Shown: positions 1 to 8,539 of the stretch, one piece after another
Position numbering within the stretch: position 1 is the stretch's first letter
How the letters are laid out: each line of letters begins with the position of its first letter
Assembly (NCBI RefSeq): GCF_026340095.1
Contig: NZ_JAPEPO010000001.1
Span: forward strand, 2,510,501 to 2,574,500
DNA: 64,000 nucleotides
Direction: 5' to 3'
Origin: Streptomyces sp. NBC_01446
GTDB lineage: Bacteria > Actinomycetota > Actinomycetes > Streptomycetales > Streptomycetaceae
The notes under the pieces: generated by a model
The model's database searches: none
The model's input: the letters and a program-made list of their open reading frames with translations, nothing else
Told to the model about the DNA's origin: nothing
Translations under genes and position numbers: made by a program

Positions 1-40
1 ATTCAGAACTCGGAAACATTGACGTGCCAGCTTGCGATGA

Positions 41-77
41 GTCACATTGAACGCTGCTCTAAAGTGCCCGATGTGAC
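41..77. promoter_or_regulatory. Inverted repeat upstream of the NCS1 permease
   Basis: Seven-base arms GTCACAT (41-47) and ATGTGAC (71-77) face each other across 23 bases, 34 bases before the permease ATG. A TAAAGT hexamer lies between the arms near position 60. The arrangement fits an operator over the permease promoter, but no regulator is visible in the window, so this is inference from symmetry only. Confidence 0.3.
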
Positions 78-110
78 CGATGCAACGACGCAAAGATCAG
101 GGGTCCCCCC

Positions 111-1562
111 ATGGCGATAGAACAGCGCGGTGTAGACACCATCCCCGATGAGGAACGCACCAGCGGTCCCCGGGACATCGTCTCGATCCTCCTAGGCTCG
201 AACCTCTGCCTCGGGGTGATCGTCTTCGGCTGGCTGCCCGTGTCGTTCGGGCTCGGCTGGTGGGCCTCGGTCACCTCCGTGATCGCGGGCACGCTCCTCG
301 GCACCGCGCTCACCGCCCCGCTCGCCCTGGTCTCCCTGCGCACCGGCACGAACCTGTCGACGTCGTCCGGCGCCCAGTTCGGCGTCCGCGGCCGGCTCGT
401 CGGCTCGGTCGTCGGCCTGCTCCTGTCGCTCGGCTACACGGCGCTGACCGTGTGGATCGGCGGCGACGCGATGACGGGCGTCCTGCACCGCCTGTTCGGC
501 GTGCCCGAGTCGGGCCTCACCTACGGCGTCGTCTACGCGCTCCTGGCCGCCGCCACCGTGATCGGCGCGGTCTACGGCTACCGCGTCCTGCTGCGCCTCT
601 CGCGCGTCCTGGCCGTCGGCATGACCGCGCTCCTGGCGCTCGGCGTCGCCGCGTACGCCCCGCACTTCACGACGGCGCCGCTGCCGGACGCGGGCGGCTA
701 CCTCCTCGGCTCGTTCTGGCCGACCTGGCTGCTCGCCCTCGTCGCGGCCGGCCTGTCGGGCCCCATCGCCTTCATCACGCTCCTCGGCGACTACACGCGC
801 TACGTGTCCCCGGCCCGCCACTCCCAGCGCAGCGTCCTGCGCGCCACCTGGCTCGGCCTGATCGTCGGCCTGCTCACGCCCCAGCTGTTCGGCACGTTCA
901 CCGCGTACGCGGCCCGCGCCGCCCTCGACTACGCGGGCTCGCTCGTCTCCGCCTCGCCCACCTGGTACCTGATCCCGCTGCTGCTCGCCGCCTCCGCGGG
1001 CTCGGTCGGCAACGCGGGCCTGATGCTCTACTCCATGGGCCTCGACCTGGACGCGATCCTGCCCCGAGCCTCCCGCACGGCCGCGACCTACACGGTCGCC
1101 GGCGTCGCCACGGTCTGCGTCTTCGTCGGCCACTTCGCGTGGGCCGCACAGGACGCCATGACCTCGTTCGTCCTGCTCCTCACCGCGATCGGCACCCCCT
1201 GGGCCGTGATCACCCTGATCGGCTTCGTGCGCTGCCGCGGCGTCTACGACGCGGACGCGCTCCAGGTCTTCAACCGGCGCTCGCGCGGCGGCGTCTACTG
1301 GTACCGCAACGGCTGGAACCCGCGCGCCGCCGCCTCCTGGGCCCTGGGCGCGTTCGTCGGCCTGCTCTCGGTGTCCCTGCCGTCGTACGAGGGACCGCTG
1401 CTCTCGCTGACGGGCGGCGTGGACTGCAGCTTCCTGCTGTCGGGCCTGGTCGGCGGCGCGGCGTACCTGGCACTGACGGCACGTGAGGTGCGCTCGGTAC
1501 GCGTCAGGGCCGCCGCGGACAAGAAGTCCGAGGCGGCCCTGGTCACGAGCGGTGAAGGCTGA
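111..1562 (+). CDS. NCS1-family purine/cytosine (nucleobase) permease
   Basis: A 483-aa polytopic inner-membrane protein with about twelve hydrophobic segments. It begins with the short polar N-terminus and the SNLCLGVIVFGWLPVSFGLG stretch typical of nucleobase:cation symporter-1 permeases (CodB/PurP type). A conserved GLSGPIAFITLLGDYTRY segment lies near residue 220. The predicted role is proton- or sodium-coupled uptake of a purine, cytosine or related base; the exact substrate cannot be read from sequence. It stands alone on the plus strand and converges on ilvE 41 bases downstream. The ATG at 111 follows a weak CAGGGG element. The C-terminal 25 residues are charged and probably cytoplasmic. 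Family assignment is firm, substrate is not. Confidence 0.85.
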   Translation: MAIEQRGVDTIPDEERTSGPRDIVSILLGSNLCLGVIVFGWLPVSFGLGWWASVTSVIAGTLLGTALTAPLALVSLRTGTNLSTSSGAQFGVRGRLVGSVVGLLLSLGYTALTVWIGGDAMTGVLHRLFGVPESGLTYGVVYALLAAATVIGAVYGYRVLLRLSRVLAVGMTALLALGVAAYAPHFTTAPLPDAGGYLLGSFWPTWLLALVAAGLSGPIAFITLLGDYTRYVSPARHSQRSVLRATWLGLIVGLLTPQLFGTFTAYAARAALDYAGSLVSASPTWYLIPLLLAASAGSVGNAGLMLYSMGLDLDAILPRASRTAATYTVAGVATVCVFVGHFAWAAQDAMTSFVLLLTAIGTPWAVITLIGFVRCRGVYDADALQVFNRRSRGGVYWYRNGWNPRAAASWALGAFVGLLSVSLPSYEGPLLSLTGGVDCSFLLSGLVGGAAYLALTAREVRSVRVRAAADKKSEAALVTSGEG

Positions 1563-1603
1563 GCGCGAGCCGGTTCCGGGGTCTTTCGCCCAGCCGGGAG
1601 GCC

Positions 1604-2692
1604 CTAGCCGAGCTGGTGCATCCAGCCGTGCTTGTCGGCGCTCGTGCCGCGCTGGATGTCGAGCAGCGCCTCGCGCAGCTTCAGCGTGACCTCGCCGGGC
1701 TCACCGCCCGACTGGGTCCACTGCGCGCCGGCACGCTTGACGGTGCCGACGGGCGTGATGACCGCCGCGGTGCCGCAGGCGAAGACCTCGGTGAGCGTGC
1801 CGTTCTCCGAGTCGGCCTGCCACTGGTCGATGGAGACGCGGCCCTCGACGGACTCGAAGCCCAGGTCGCGGGCGACCGACAGGAGCGAGTCACGGGTGAC
1901 ACCCGCGAGGAGCGAGCCGGTCAGCTCGGGGGTGACGATCTTGTCTCCGTACACGAAGTACAGGTTCATGCCGCCCAGTTCCTCGACCCACTTGTGCTCG
2001 ACGGCGTCGAGGTAGGCGACCTGGTCGCAGCCCTCGGCTGCGGCCTCGGCCTGGGCGAGGAGGGACGCCGCGTAGTTGCCGCCGGTCTTGGCGTCGCCCA
2101 TGCCGCCGGGGACGGCGCGCACGCGGTCCTCGGACAGCCAGATCGACACCGGCTTGACGCCACCGGCGAAGTAGGCGCCCGCAGGCGAGGCGATCACGAT
2201 GAAGAGGTACTCGTTGGCGGGCTTCACACCCAGGCCGACCTCGGTCGCGATCATGAAGGGGCGCAGGTAGAGGGACTCCTCGCCGCCGTGCGCCGGGACC
2301 CACGCGATGTCCTGCCGGACCAGCGCGTCGCACGCCTCGATGAACGTCTCGACCGGCAGCTCGGGCATGGCCAGGCGGCGCGCCGAGGCCTGGAAGCGCT
2401 TGGCGTTCATCTCGGGGCGGAAGGTGGCGACGGTGCCGTCGGGCCGGCGGTAGGCCTTGAGGCCCTCGAAGATCTCCTGCGCGTAGTGCAGGACGTTCGT
2501 CGCCGGGTCGAGGGAGAGCGGTCCGTAGGGCACGAGCTGCCCGTCGTGCCAGCCGCGGCCCTCGGTCCACCGGATCGTCACCATGTGATCGGTGAAGTGG
2601 CGGCCGAATCCCGGGTTGGCCAGGATCGCCTCGCGCTCCGCGCCGGACAGCGGGGTCGAGGAGGGCTTGAGCTCGATCGTGGGCGTCGTCAT
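1604..2692 (-). CDS. ilvE: Branched-chain amino acid aminotransferase
   Basis: A PLP fold-type IV transaminase of 362 aa that carries out the last step of leucine, isoleucine and valine synthesis (2-oxo acid plus glutamate). The PLP-lysine lies in [12 protein letters not shown], and [14 protein letters not shown] forms the carboxylate-binding region. The start at 2692 ([12 protein letters not shown]) is chosen over an in-frame ATG 45 bases upstream because GAAGGA sits 9 bases ahead of it and the upstream residues are not family-like. leuB lies upstream on the same strand, but a 279-base gap with a leuB terminator and its own promoter-like region separates them, so ilvE is probably transcribed on its own. 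Length matches the actinobacterial enzyme. Confidence 0.97.
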   Translation of the reverse strand: MTTPTIELKPSSTPLSGAEREAILANPGFGRHFTDHMVTIRWTEGRGWHDGQLVPYGPLSLDPATNVLHYAQEIFEGLKAYRRPDGTVATFRPEMNAKRFQASARRLAMPELPVETFIEACDALVRQDIAWVPAHGGEESLYLRPFMIATEVGLGVKPANEYLFIVIASPAGAYFAGGVKPVSIWLSEDRVRAVPGGMGDAKTGGNYAASLLAQAEAAAEGCDQVAYLDAVEHKWVEELGGMNLYFVYGDKIVTPELTGSLLAGVTRDSLLSVARDLGFESVEGRVSIDQWQADSENGTLTEVFACGTAAVITPVGTVKRAGAQWTQSGGEPGEVTLKLREALLDIQRGTSADKHGWMHQLG

Positions 2693-2971
2693 GGTTGCGT
2701 GTCCTTCACCGGTTGTGTGTGACGGACCGCTCTTCACGCTCGCGCAGCTGGAAGCACGAACTTCCCACCTACTTGGTCGTCCGAGCTTCTGCGTTCACCG
2801 CGGCCCCACGTTCGATTATCGCGCGTGGGGTCCGATGGACGAAAACGGCCCGTACGGGTACAGCGTGAGGTGCGGCCCAGGGTTGATGGTGGCACCCGGG
2901 GACCGCAAAGGTGAAGCCGCCGGGCGCGGATGCGACCCGGCGGCTGCTTAAGTGCATTAAGAAGCGGCGGG
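2693..2971. promoter_or_regulatory. leuB-ilvE intergenic region: leuB terminator and ilvE promoter with inverted repeat
   Basis: The leuB-proximal end holds a GC hairpin, GCCGCCGGG (2916-2924) with CCCGGCGGC (2936-2944), likely the leuB terminator. Closer to ilvE, CCCCACG (2804-2810) and CGTGGGG (2824-2830) bracket a GATAAT-like -10 element read on the minus strand (within 2811-2820). This would place ilvE under its own promoter with a leader of about 120 nt. A search of the leader for a short ORF rich in Ile, Val or Leu codons found none, so attenuation like that of ilvB is not indicated. Confidence 0.4.
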
Positions 2972-4021
2972 TCAGCCGGCTACTCGTCCGGCGAGCGCGT
3001 CGCCGATCTCGTCGGTCGACCGCACGCTGGTGCCGCGCTCGGCCAGGTCGGCGGAGACGGCGTCCTCGATGCGGGCGGCCTCCGCCTCGTAACCGAGGTG
3101 ACGCAGCAGGAGCGCCACGGACAGGACCGTGGCCGTGGGGTCGGCCTTGGCCTGGCCGGCGATGTCGGGGGCCGAGCCGTGGACCGGCTCGAACATCGAC
3201 GGGAACTCGCGGGACGGGTTGATGTTCCCGGAGGCCGCGACGCCGATACCGCCGGAGACGGCGGCGGCGAGGTCGGTGATGATGTCGCCGAAGAGGTTGT
3301 CGGTGACGATCACGTCGAAGCGCTCGGGGTCGGTGACGAGGAAGATCGTCGCCGCATCCACGTGCAGGTAGTCCGTGGTGACCTCGGGGAACTCCGTGGC
3401 CACCTTGTTGAAGATGTTCGTCCAGAGGTGACCCGCGAAGGACAGCACGTTGTTCTTGTGGACCAGCGTGAGCTTCTTGCGGGGGCGGGCCTGGGCGCGG
3501 GCGAAGGCGTCACGGACCACGCGCTCGACACCGAACGCCGTGTTGACGGAGACCTCGGTGGCGACCTCGTGCGGGGTGCCGGTGCGGATCGAGCCGCCGT
3601 TGCCCGTGTACGGGCCCTCGGTGCCCTCGCGGACCACGATGAAGTCGATCTCCGGCTGGCCCTTGAGGGGCGTCGCCACACCCGGGAGCAGCTTGCTCGG
3701 GCGGAGGTTGACGTGATGGTCGAAGAGGAAGCGGAGCTTGAGCAGGAAGCCGCGCTCGAGGACGCCGGACGGGACCGAGGGGTCACCGATCGCGCCGAGC
3801 AGGATGGCGTCGTGCTGCTTGAGCGCCTCGACATCGGCGTCGGTGAGGGTCTCACCGGTCGCGTGGTAGCGCCTGGCGCCGAAGTCGTATTCCTTGGTCT
3901 CCAGCTTCACATCCTGCGGGAGGACGGCGCCGAGGACCTTGAGCCCCTGGGCCACGACCTCCTGGCCGATGCCGTCACCGGGGATCACTGCGAGATTGAG
4001 GATGCGAGAGCTAGCCGACAT
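2972..4021 (-). CDS. leuB: 3-isopropylmalate dehydrogenase
   Basis: Catalyses NAD-dependent oxidative decarboxylation of 3-isopropylmalate in leucine synthesis; cytoplasmic. The 349-aa protein starts [20 protein letters not shown] with the canonical GDGIG turn, followed by the substrate region [10 protein letters not shown], the metal/dinucleotide region [20 protein letters not shown] and [14 protein letters not shown]. This is the shorter actinobacterial type. The start is supported by a promoter whose -10 box TAGGGT ends 6 bases before the ATG (see separate entry), so the mRNA is probably leaderless. ilvE follows downstream on the same strand. Divergent from the purple acid phosphatase gene. 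Confidence 0.97.
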   Translation of the reverse strand: MSASSRILNLAVIPGDGIGQEVVAQGLKVLGAVLPQDVKLETKEYDFGARRYHATGETLTDADVEALKQHDAILLGAIGDPSVPSGVLERGFLLKLRFLFDHHVNLRPSKLLPGVATPLKGQPEIDFIVVREGTEGPYTGNGGSIRTGTPHEVATEVSVNTAFGVERVVRDAFARAQARPRKKLTLVHKNNVLSFAGHLWTNIFNKVATEFPEVTTDYLHVDAATIFLVTDPERFDVIVTDNLFGDIITDLAAAVSGGIGVAASGNINPSREFPSMFEPVHGSAPDIAGQAKADPTATVLSVALLLRHLGYEAEAARIEDAVSADLAERGTSVRSTDEIGDALAGRVAG

Positions 4022-4027
4022 ACGGGC

Positions 4028-4056
4028 ACCCTACTTCGGCGTCCCATGGGATGACA
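4028..4056 (-). promoter_or_regulatory. leuB promoter, leaderless
   Basis: On the minus strand TGTCAT (4051-4056) and TAGGGT (4028-4033) are separated by exactly 17 bases, and TAGGGT is followed by six bases and the leuB ATG. Transcription would begin at or next to the A of the start codon. No Shine-Dalgarno sequence is present in front of leuB, consistent with a leaderless transcript. Confidence 0.55.
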
Positions 4057-4188
4057 CTCGCAGTCCGCCATTCGGACAGACCTCGTGCGGGCCGTTCTCC
4101 GGATCCGCCGTACGGGCCGCCGTGCGGTCGATTTCTGTTCACCCGCAGGTATGGCCCTCGTTGGTTGTTACTGGGAAGTTTTCTTCTC

Positions 4189-5787
4189 ATGGACACACCG
4201 AACGTCGGCATTCCGGAGCAGCTGGCCCGCCGCCTGAGCATGCCGGAGCAGCACGAGTACCTGCGGGCCCGGTTCAGCAGGCGGCGCGCGCTGACCGGGA
4301 CCGCGGCGAGCCTGGGCGGCCTGACCCTCCTGGGCGGCTCGGCCTCCTCGGCGTCCGCGGCGCCTTCCGCTGCCGCCTCGCCCGCCGCTCCCGTCCGCTC
4401 GGCGGCCGTGCGGGTCGACGGCTCCCTCGTCGCGCCCTTCGCCCGCCATCTCGCCTTCGGCGCCGACCCGAAGACGCAGATGCGGATCTCCTGGCAGGTG
4501 CCGTTCGCGGTGCGCAAGCCGTTCGTACGGGTGGGCCTCAAGCCCTGGGACCTCAGCCGGAAGATAGAGGCGGAGGTGCGCGCGCTGCACACCCCGAGCC
4601 TGTCGAAGAAACTCCCGGCGGTCGAGCAGCTCTATCTGCACGCGGCCCTGGACGGCCTGACGCCCGGGACGACGTACTACTACGGAGTGGGCCACGACGG
4701 TTTCGACCCGGCGTCCGCGGAGCGCATCGCGACGATCGGCTCGTTCCGCACGGCTCCGGCGAAGGCGGAGAAGTTCGTCTTCACGGCCTTCGGCGACCAG
4801 GGCGTCAGCTATGACTCGCTCGCCAACGACCAGTTGATCCTGGGCCAGAACCCCTCGTTCCATCTGCACGCGGGCGACATCTGCTACGCCGACAGCAGCG
4901 GGCACGGCAAGGAGTCGGACACGTACGACGCGCGCGTGTGGGACCAGTTCCTCGCGCAGACGGAGTCCGTCGCGAAGTCGGTGCCGTGGATGGTGACGAC
5001 CGGCAACCACGACATGGAGGCCTGGTACTCCCCCAACGGGTACGGCGGCCAGTCGGCCCGCTGGACCCTGCCGGACAACGGCCCGGACCCGCGGATCGCG
5101 CCGGGCGTCTACTCCTTCGTGTACGGGAACGTGGGCGTCGTCGCGCTCGACGCGAACGACGTCTCGTACGAGATCCCCGCGAACAAGGGCTACACGGACG
5201 GGAAGCAGACCGCGTGGCTGGCCGAGCGGCTCGGTGCGCTGCGCGCGCGCAAGGACATCGACTTCGTGGTGGTCTTCTTCCACCACTGCGCGTACTCGAC
5301 GTCGACGCACGCCTCCGACGGCGGGGTGCGCGCCGCGTGGCTGCCGCTGTTCGCCGAGCACCAGGTGGACCTGGTGATCAACGGGCACAACCACGTGTAC
5401 GAGCGCACGGACGCCATCAAGGACGGAGAGGTGGGCAAGCCGGTGCCGGTCGGCGCGTCGACCGATCCGACGCGCGACGGCATCGTGTACGTCACCGCGG
5501 GCGGCGCCGGCAAGGACCTCTACGGGTTCGGCATCGGGGTCGGGGACAGCTACGAGGGCCATGTCCACGACCGCGAGTCGATCGTGACGTTCCACTGGAC
5601 GAAGTCACGCCTGCCGGACCCGGACACCGTGGAGTGGTCCCGGGTGCGGTACACCGGCTTCTCGTTCCTCGCGGTGGAGGCGGAGACCGGCGGGGCGGGC
5701 GTGACACCGACACTGAAGGTCTCCGCACTGGCCGAGAGCGGCGAGCGCATCGACTACTTCGAGATCAGGCGCGGCACACAGCCGTAG
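4189..5787 (+). CDS. Purple acid phosphatase-type metallophosphoesterase, Tat-exported
   Basis: A 532-aa secreted phosphoesterase. A twin-arginine signal (SRRRALTG near residues 30-37, then a hydrophobic stretch ending SASAAP) directs folded export. A fibronectin-like N-terminal domain (about 75-180) is followed by the dinuclear-metal core with all motifs: FGDQG near 200, GDICYAD near 228, GNHD near 271, FFHHC near 363 and NGHNHVYER near 398. This is the purple acid phosphatase arrangement, likely releasing phosphate from organic esters outside the cell. The start at 4189 is set by GGAAG ten bases upstream; an in-frame ATG at 4051 would add 46 non-family residues and break the Tat spacing. 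Monocistronic and divergent from leuB. Confidence 0.9.
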   Translation: MDTPNVGIPEQLARRLSMPEQHEYLRARFSRRRALTGTAASLGGLTLLGGSASSASAAPSAAASPAAPVRSAAVRVDGSLVAPFARHLAFGADPKTQMRISWQVPFAVRKPFVRVGLKPWDLSRKIEAEVRALHTPSLSKKLPAVEQLYLHAALDGLTPGTTYYYGVGHDGFDPASAERIATIGSFRTAPAKAEKFVFTAFGDQGVSYDSLANDQLILGQNPSFHLHAGDICYADSSGHGKESDTYDARVWDQFLAQTESVAKSVPWMVTTGNHDMEAWYSPNGYGGQSARWTLPDNGPDPRIAPGVYSFVYGNVGVVALDANDVSYEIPANKGYTDGKQTAWLAERLGALRARKDIDFVVVFFHHCAYSTSTHASDGGVRAAWLPLFAEHQVDLVINGHNHVYERTDAIKDGEVGKPVPVGASTDPTRDGIVYVTAGGAGKDLYGFGIGVGDSYEGHVHDRESIVTFHWTKSRLPDPDTVEWSRVRYTGFSFLAVEAETGGAGVTPTLKVSALAESGERIDYFEIRRGTQP

Positions 5788-5797
5788 GGCGGGGGCC

Positions 5798-5938
5798 CTA
5801 ACGGTTTTCGTGCCCCGTCTCGCCGCCGTTGTCCCTGCGGTCGAGAGCTCGCTGCAGGGCAGCGGCAGCGTTCTTACGGTCTGAATCGGACGGCGATGTG
5901 TGACGGACTCGGCGGCGGACGGGCGTCGCTGTGGCCAT
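5798..5938 (-). CDS. Small basic/acidic protein, 46 aa (unrecognised)
   Basis: A short ORF read on the minus strand from ATG 5938 to TAG 5798. It starts MATATPVRRRVRHTS, continues with an Ala-rich predicted helix (NAAAALQRALDRRDN) and ends in a polar tail (GGETGHENR). AAGGAG lies 10 bases before the ATG, an excellent ribosome binding site, and codon third positions are strongly G/C. I believe similar small proteins occur widely in Streptomyces but cannot name a function. It is preceded by an unusually AT-rich 250-base leader that contains a hairpin (separate entry), so it is probably separately and post-transcriptionally regulated. Confidence 0.7.
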   Translation of the reverse strand: MATATPVRRRVRHTSPSDSDRKNAAAALQRALDRRDNGGETGHENR

Positions 5939-6190
5939 GAGAGATCGACTCCTTGAGATCACTGGGGATTTCGAGGCGCCGGAAGAGGCGGGGAGCCTGG
6001 AGCCGCAGGGGTTGCCTGCCTTCTGCTCAGCTCACGACCGCCATTCGCTGGATCGAGCGAGACGTTCGGCTCCTACAAAGCTAAGCGAGGAGCCTGCTTC
6101 TGTCTCCACAATTACTCGGACTTCCTACTATCTGAGACGGCAGTCACGGCGATGGGTGATTTCGCGCCGGGGTCGGCCGGCGTTCCGGGC
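5939..6190 (-). promoter_or_regulatory. AT-rich leader of the 46-aa gene with a hairpin
   Basis: The 252 bases between the AAC(2')-like gene and the 46-aa gene have lower G+C than their surroundings, especially 6068-6150. Arms GGCTCCT (6068-6074) and AGGAGCC (6088-6094) form a 7-bp stem with a 13-nt loop. A TAGTAGGAAG stretch on the minus strand near 6125-6135 could hold a promoter. This could be a structured 5' UTR or an independent small RNA; sequence alone does not decide. Confidence 0.3.
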
Positions 6191-6727
6191 TCAGAGAATG
6201 TCGCCGCCCCGCCAGTCGAAGAGGAGCGCCTGGGCCGGGTCGAGTGCGGCGGTGACGCGGCGCAGGTACGGCGCGCTCTCGTCGTCCGGCAGTGGCACCG
6301 GCCCGTCGGGGCCGTACGCGGCGAAGGCGCCCGGCCACTGTTCCCAGCCGCGCGCCCGGTAGAGCCCGGCCCCGTCGGGCGACGCCGACAGCGCGCCCAG
6401 TTCGTAGGCGGCGTCGATCACCCGCTCCAGGGCCGCCATGACACGCCCGCCCAGACCGCTCCTGCGCGCCTCGGACCGGACGGCGACGCCCTCGACGTAG
6501 CCGGTGCGCAGAGAGCGGCCCGTGTGCGCGACCCTGCGCTGCACCACGGAGCCGTGCGCGACGAGGCCACCGGCGCTGTCGCGCACGAGGGCGTGCACGC
6601 CGCCGACGGTGTGGTCCCAGTCGTCGTCGCTGAAGCCGCCGGCGAAGGAGTCGTCCAACAGGTCGCGCACGGACCGGAGTTCGGCTCGCGTGAGGTCGGC
6701 GGTGTGTGCGGTGCTCAGCGTGGTCAC
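6191..6727 (-). CDS. GNAT acetyltransferase of the AAC(2')-I aminoglycoside 2'-N-acetyltransferase type
   Basis: A 178-aa GNAT protein that closely follows the AAC(2')-I pattern. It has FSDDDWDHTVGGVHALV near residues 30-50, VVQRRVAH, the acetyl-CoA/core strand GYVEGVAVRSEARRSGLGG near 95-115, the YELGALSAS strand, and the C-terminal DWRGGDIL that matches the DWRAGD ending of mycobacterial enzymes. Such enzymes transfer acetyl from acetyl-CoA to aminoglycosides; in Providencia the relative also modifies peptidoglycan. The GTG at 6727 is chosen because TACGGT ends 6 bases before it (leaderless promoter) and the resulting length matches the roughly 180 residues of the family. An in-frame ATG at 6805 would overlap the divergent gene. 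Substrate is inferred, not shown. Confidence 0.75.
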   Translation of the reverse strand: MTTLSTAHTADLTRAELRSVRDLLDDSFAGGFSDDDWDHTVGGVHALVRDSAGGLVAHGSVVQRRVAHTGRSLRTGYVEGVAVRSEARRSGLGGRVMAALERVIDAAYELGALSASPDGAGLYRARGWEQWPGAFAAYGPDGPVPLPDDESAPYLRRVTAALDPAQALLFDWRGGDIL

Positions 6728-6733
6728 CGGGAC

Positions 6734-6760
6734 ACCGTACTCACGCGCCTTTTGAGTACG
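6734..6760. promoter_or_regulatory. Leaderless promoter of the acetyltransferase inside an 8-bp-arm inverted repeat
   Basis: CGTACTCA (6736-6743) and TGAGTACG (6753-6760) are perfect inverted arms separated by nine bases. The left arm overlaps the -10 box TACGGT (minus strand, 6734-6739) of the acetyltransferase, which sits exactly 6 bases from its GTG start. The right arm is 43 bases ahead of the divergent phospholipid operon start at 6804. The position suits a repressor site governing one or both transcripts. Confidence 0.5.
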
Positions 6761-6803
6761 CGTGCCGATTTCACGCCGCGTCCGTGGCGGCACAGTCGTC
6801 CTC

Positions 6804-7688
6804 ATGAACGGCCTCTACGCTCTCAAGCCCTGGTACGCGGACCGGCTTTCCGGCCTGCGCCGCACGCTCGCCGCCCGGCAGGTCTCGCCCGACACCCTGA
6901 CGGCGGCCGGTGTCGTGTGCGCCGCGGGCGCGGCGGCCGCGCTCGCGTGGCTGCCGACGCCGCTGTCCGCGCTTCCCGTGGGGGTGCTGCTCGCGGGGCG
7001 GCTCGCCTTCGCGAACCTGGACGGCGCGCTCGCCCGCGACACCGGCCGCACGACGCGGCGCGGCGCGCTCCTGAACGAGCTGGGTGACCGTGCGGCCGAC
7101 CTGCTCGTCATCGCGGGTTTCCTGCCGCTGGCCCCGCTGTGGCTGGTGGCCGCGGCGGCCTTCGCGGCGACGCTCCCTTCGTGGGTCTCGCTGGCGGGGG
7201 CGGCGGCGGGTGCGCCCCGGCGCAACGGCGGCCCGGTCGGCAAGACGGAGCGCTGCCTCCTCGCGGTCGTGGCCGCGGCCTCGGGCTGGGCGGTACCGGT
7301 CCTCGCGGTCGTCGCGGCGGGGTCCGCGGTGACGGCGGTGGTGCGGGCGGTGTGGGTGTGGAGGGCGCTGGGGCAGCCTAAGACGGCTGTGGCTCCTGTG
7401 GCGATCGAGCGGGCTGTGGCTACAGAGAGGGGCGCGGCTGCAGAGAGGACTGTGGCGAGCGAGAAGCCTGTGGTGCGGGTGGCGGAGCCCGCGTCCCCGG
7501 CCACCCGTCGCCGCCCGTCCCCATCCCCCTGCCCCCCGTCCCCGTCCTCCTCCCCCAGGCTCAGCTCCCCTCCCTCTGAGCACGATCGGAGCCTCCCCCT
7601 CGACCCAGGCGAGGTGTCGGGCGGCATCACGCACACCCGCCCGCAGTCCCCCGTGGACCGCGGCACGCAGCTGCGGGGCACCCGATGA
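6804..7688 (+). CDS. CDP-alcohol phosphatidyltransferase family membrane protein
   Basis: A 294-aa integral membrane protein of the CDP-alcohol phosphotransferase fold, which joins a CDP-activated lipid to an alcohol (as in PgsA or PssA). The signature is seen as [16 protein letters not shown] followed by [12 protein letters not shown] near residues 70-100. Compared with the canonical D-x2-DG-x2-AR-x8-G-x3-D-x3-D, the first Asp is Ala and the third is Asn, so metal binding may differ. Residues past about 195 form a low-complexity Pro/Ser/Arg tail of roughly 100 aa not typical of the family. Start ATG 6804; stop overlaps the next ATG by four bases (ATGA), so it is the first gene of a three-gene operon. 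Product lipid unknown. Confidence 0.8.
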   Translation: MNGLYALKPWYADRLSGLRRTLAARQVSPDTLTAAGVVCAAGAAAALAWLPTPLSALPVGVLLAGRLAFANLDGALARDTGRTTRRGALLNELGDRAADLLVIAGFLPLAPLWLVAAAAFAATLPSWVSLAGAAAGAPRRNGGPVGKTERCLLAVVAAASGWAVPVLAVVAAGSAVTAVVRAVWVWRALGQPKTAVAPVAIERAVATERGAAAERTVASEKPVVRVAEPASPATRRRPSPSPCPPSPSSSPRLSSPPSEHDRSLPLDPGEVSGGITHTRPQSPVDRGTQLRGTR

Positions 7689-8539
7689 GCGCCGTGTTCG
7701 TCGCCGGCGAGGTGGCCGGGCGGGCCGTGCCGGTCGTGGCCGGGGTCCTCGGGGCCGGGGGTGTCGCGGTCGCCTCGCTGCCGTCCCGGGTACGGATGCG
7801 GGCCGAGCTGCGCAGACGGTGGCGGACCTGGGCGCTGTCCGCGCCGCTGTTCATCGGGGCCTTCTTCGTGGGCCGCGCGGGCGCGTTCGCGCTCGCGGCC
7901 GGGCTCGGCGTGGTCGCCGTGGGCGAGTACGCGCGGATGGCGGGCCTGCCCCGCGCCGAGCGGGCCGTACTGGTCGCCGCGGCAATCGCCGTACCTGGAG
8001 CGGCACTTGCGGGTCCCGACCCCCGTACTACGGGAGCGCTTCTCGTACTCGCCGTCCTCGCGGCGGTCTGCGCGGGAGACGCCGAGCAGGGCTTCACGCG
8101 CGCGTCGCGCACGCTCTTCGGTCTGCTGTGGATCCCGGTGTCGCTCAGCGGCCTGGTGCTGCTCGGCGACACGGCGCTCGCGGTGGGGGTCGCGGTGGCC
8201 TTCGGTGACGTGGGCGCGTGGTGCGGCGGTACGGCGCTCGGTCGTCGGGGGCCGCTCGCGCGGCGCCTCTCGCCGCTGTCCCCCAACAAGACGTGGGCGG
8301 GTGTGGTCGGCGCCGCTGCGGCAACTGCCGCCGCGCTCGCGGCAGTCGGCGCGTTCACGCCGGTCCTGTGGGCGGCCGTCCTCGCCGGCTGCGTCCTCGG
8401 CGATCTCGTCGAGTCGATGGTGAAACGCGAGGCGGGCGTGAAGGACGCGGGCAGCTGGCTGCCGGGCTTCGGCGGGCTCCTCGACCGTATCGACTCGCTC
8501 CTCGTGGCCCTGCTCCTCGTGATGACGGTGACCCTGTGA
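7685..8539 (+). CDS. Phosphatidate cytidylyltransferase (CdsA-like)
   Basis: A 284-aa membrane enzyme predicted to make CDP-diacylglycerol from phosphatidate and CTP. The C-terminal CdsA signature is nearly complete: [18 protein letters not shown] followed by [10 protein letters not shown] near residues 240-270, with Phe where the consensus has His. About eight hydrophobic segments precede it, and [11 protein letters not shown] near 200 is the second conserved block. It overlaps the upstream gene by ATGA and the downstream acyltransferase by GTGA, showing tight translational coupling. Because it sits in an accessory cassette rather than with frr/pyrH, it is probably a second, dedicated CdsA rather than the housekeeping one; that is inference from context. 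Confidence 0.88.
   Translation: MSAVFVAGEVAGRAVPVVAGVLGAGGVAVASLPSRVRMRAELRRRWRTWALSAPLFIGAFFVGRAGAFALAAGLGVVAVGEYARMAGLPRAERAVLVAAAIAVPGAALAGPDPRTTGALLVLAVLAAVCAGDAEQGFTRASRTLFGLLWIPVSLSGLVLLGDTALAVGVAVAFGDVGAWCGGTALGRRGPLARRLSPLSPNKTWAGVVGAAAATAAALAAVGAFTPVLWAAVLAGCVLGDLVESMVKREAGVKDAGSWLPGFGGLLDRIDSLLVALLLVMTVTL

Noticed and set aside
2692..2810. Possible leader peptide and attenuator ahead of ilvE
   Set aside because: The only short frame found (a GTG followed by eight codons) has no Ile, Leu or Val codons, and no terminator with a T-run precedes ilvE.
5931..6362. A 143-aa plus-strand frame over the 46-aa gene leader
   Set aside because: It has no ribosome binding site, lies antisense to two better-supported genes and has no family features.
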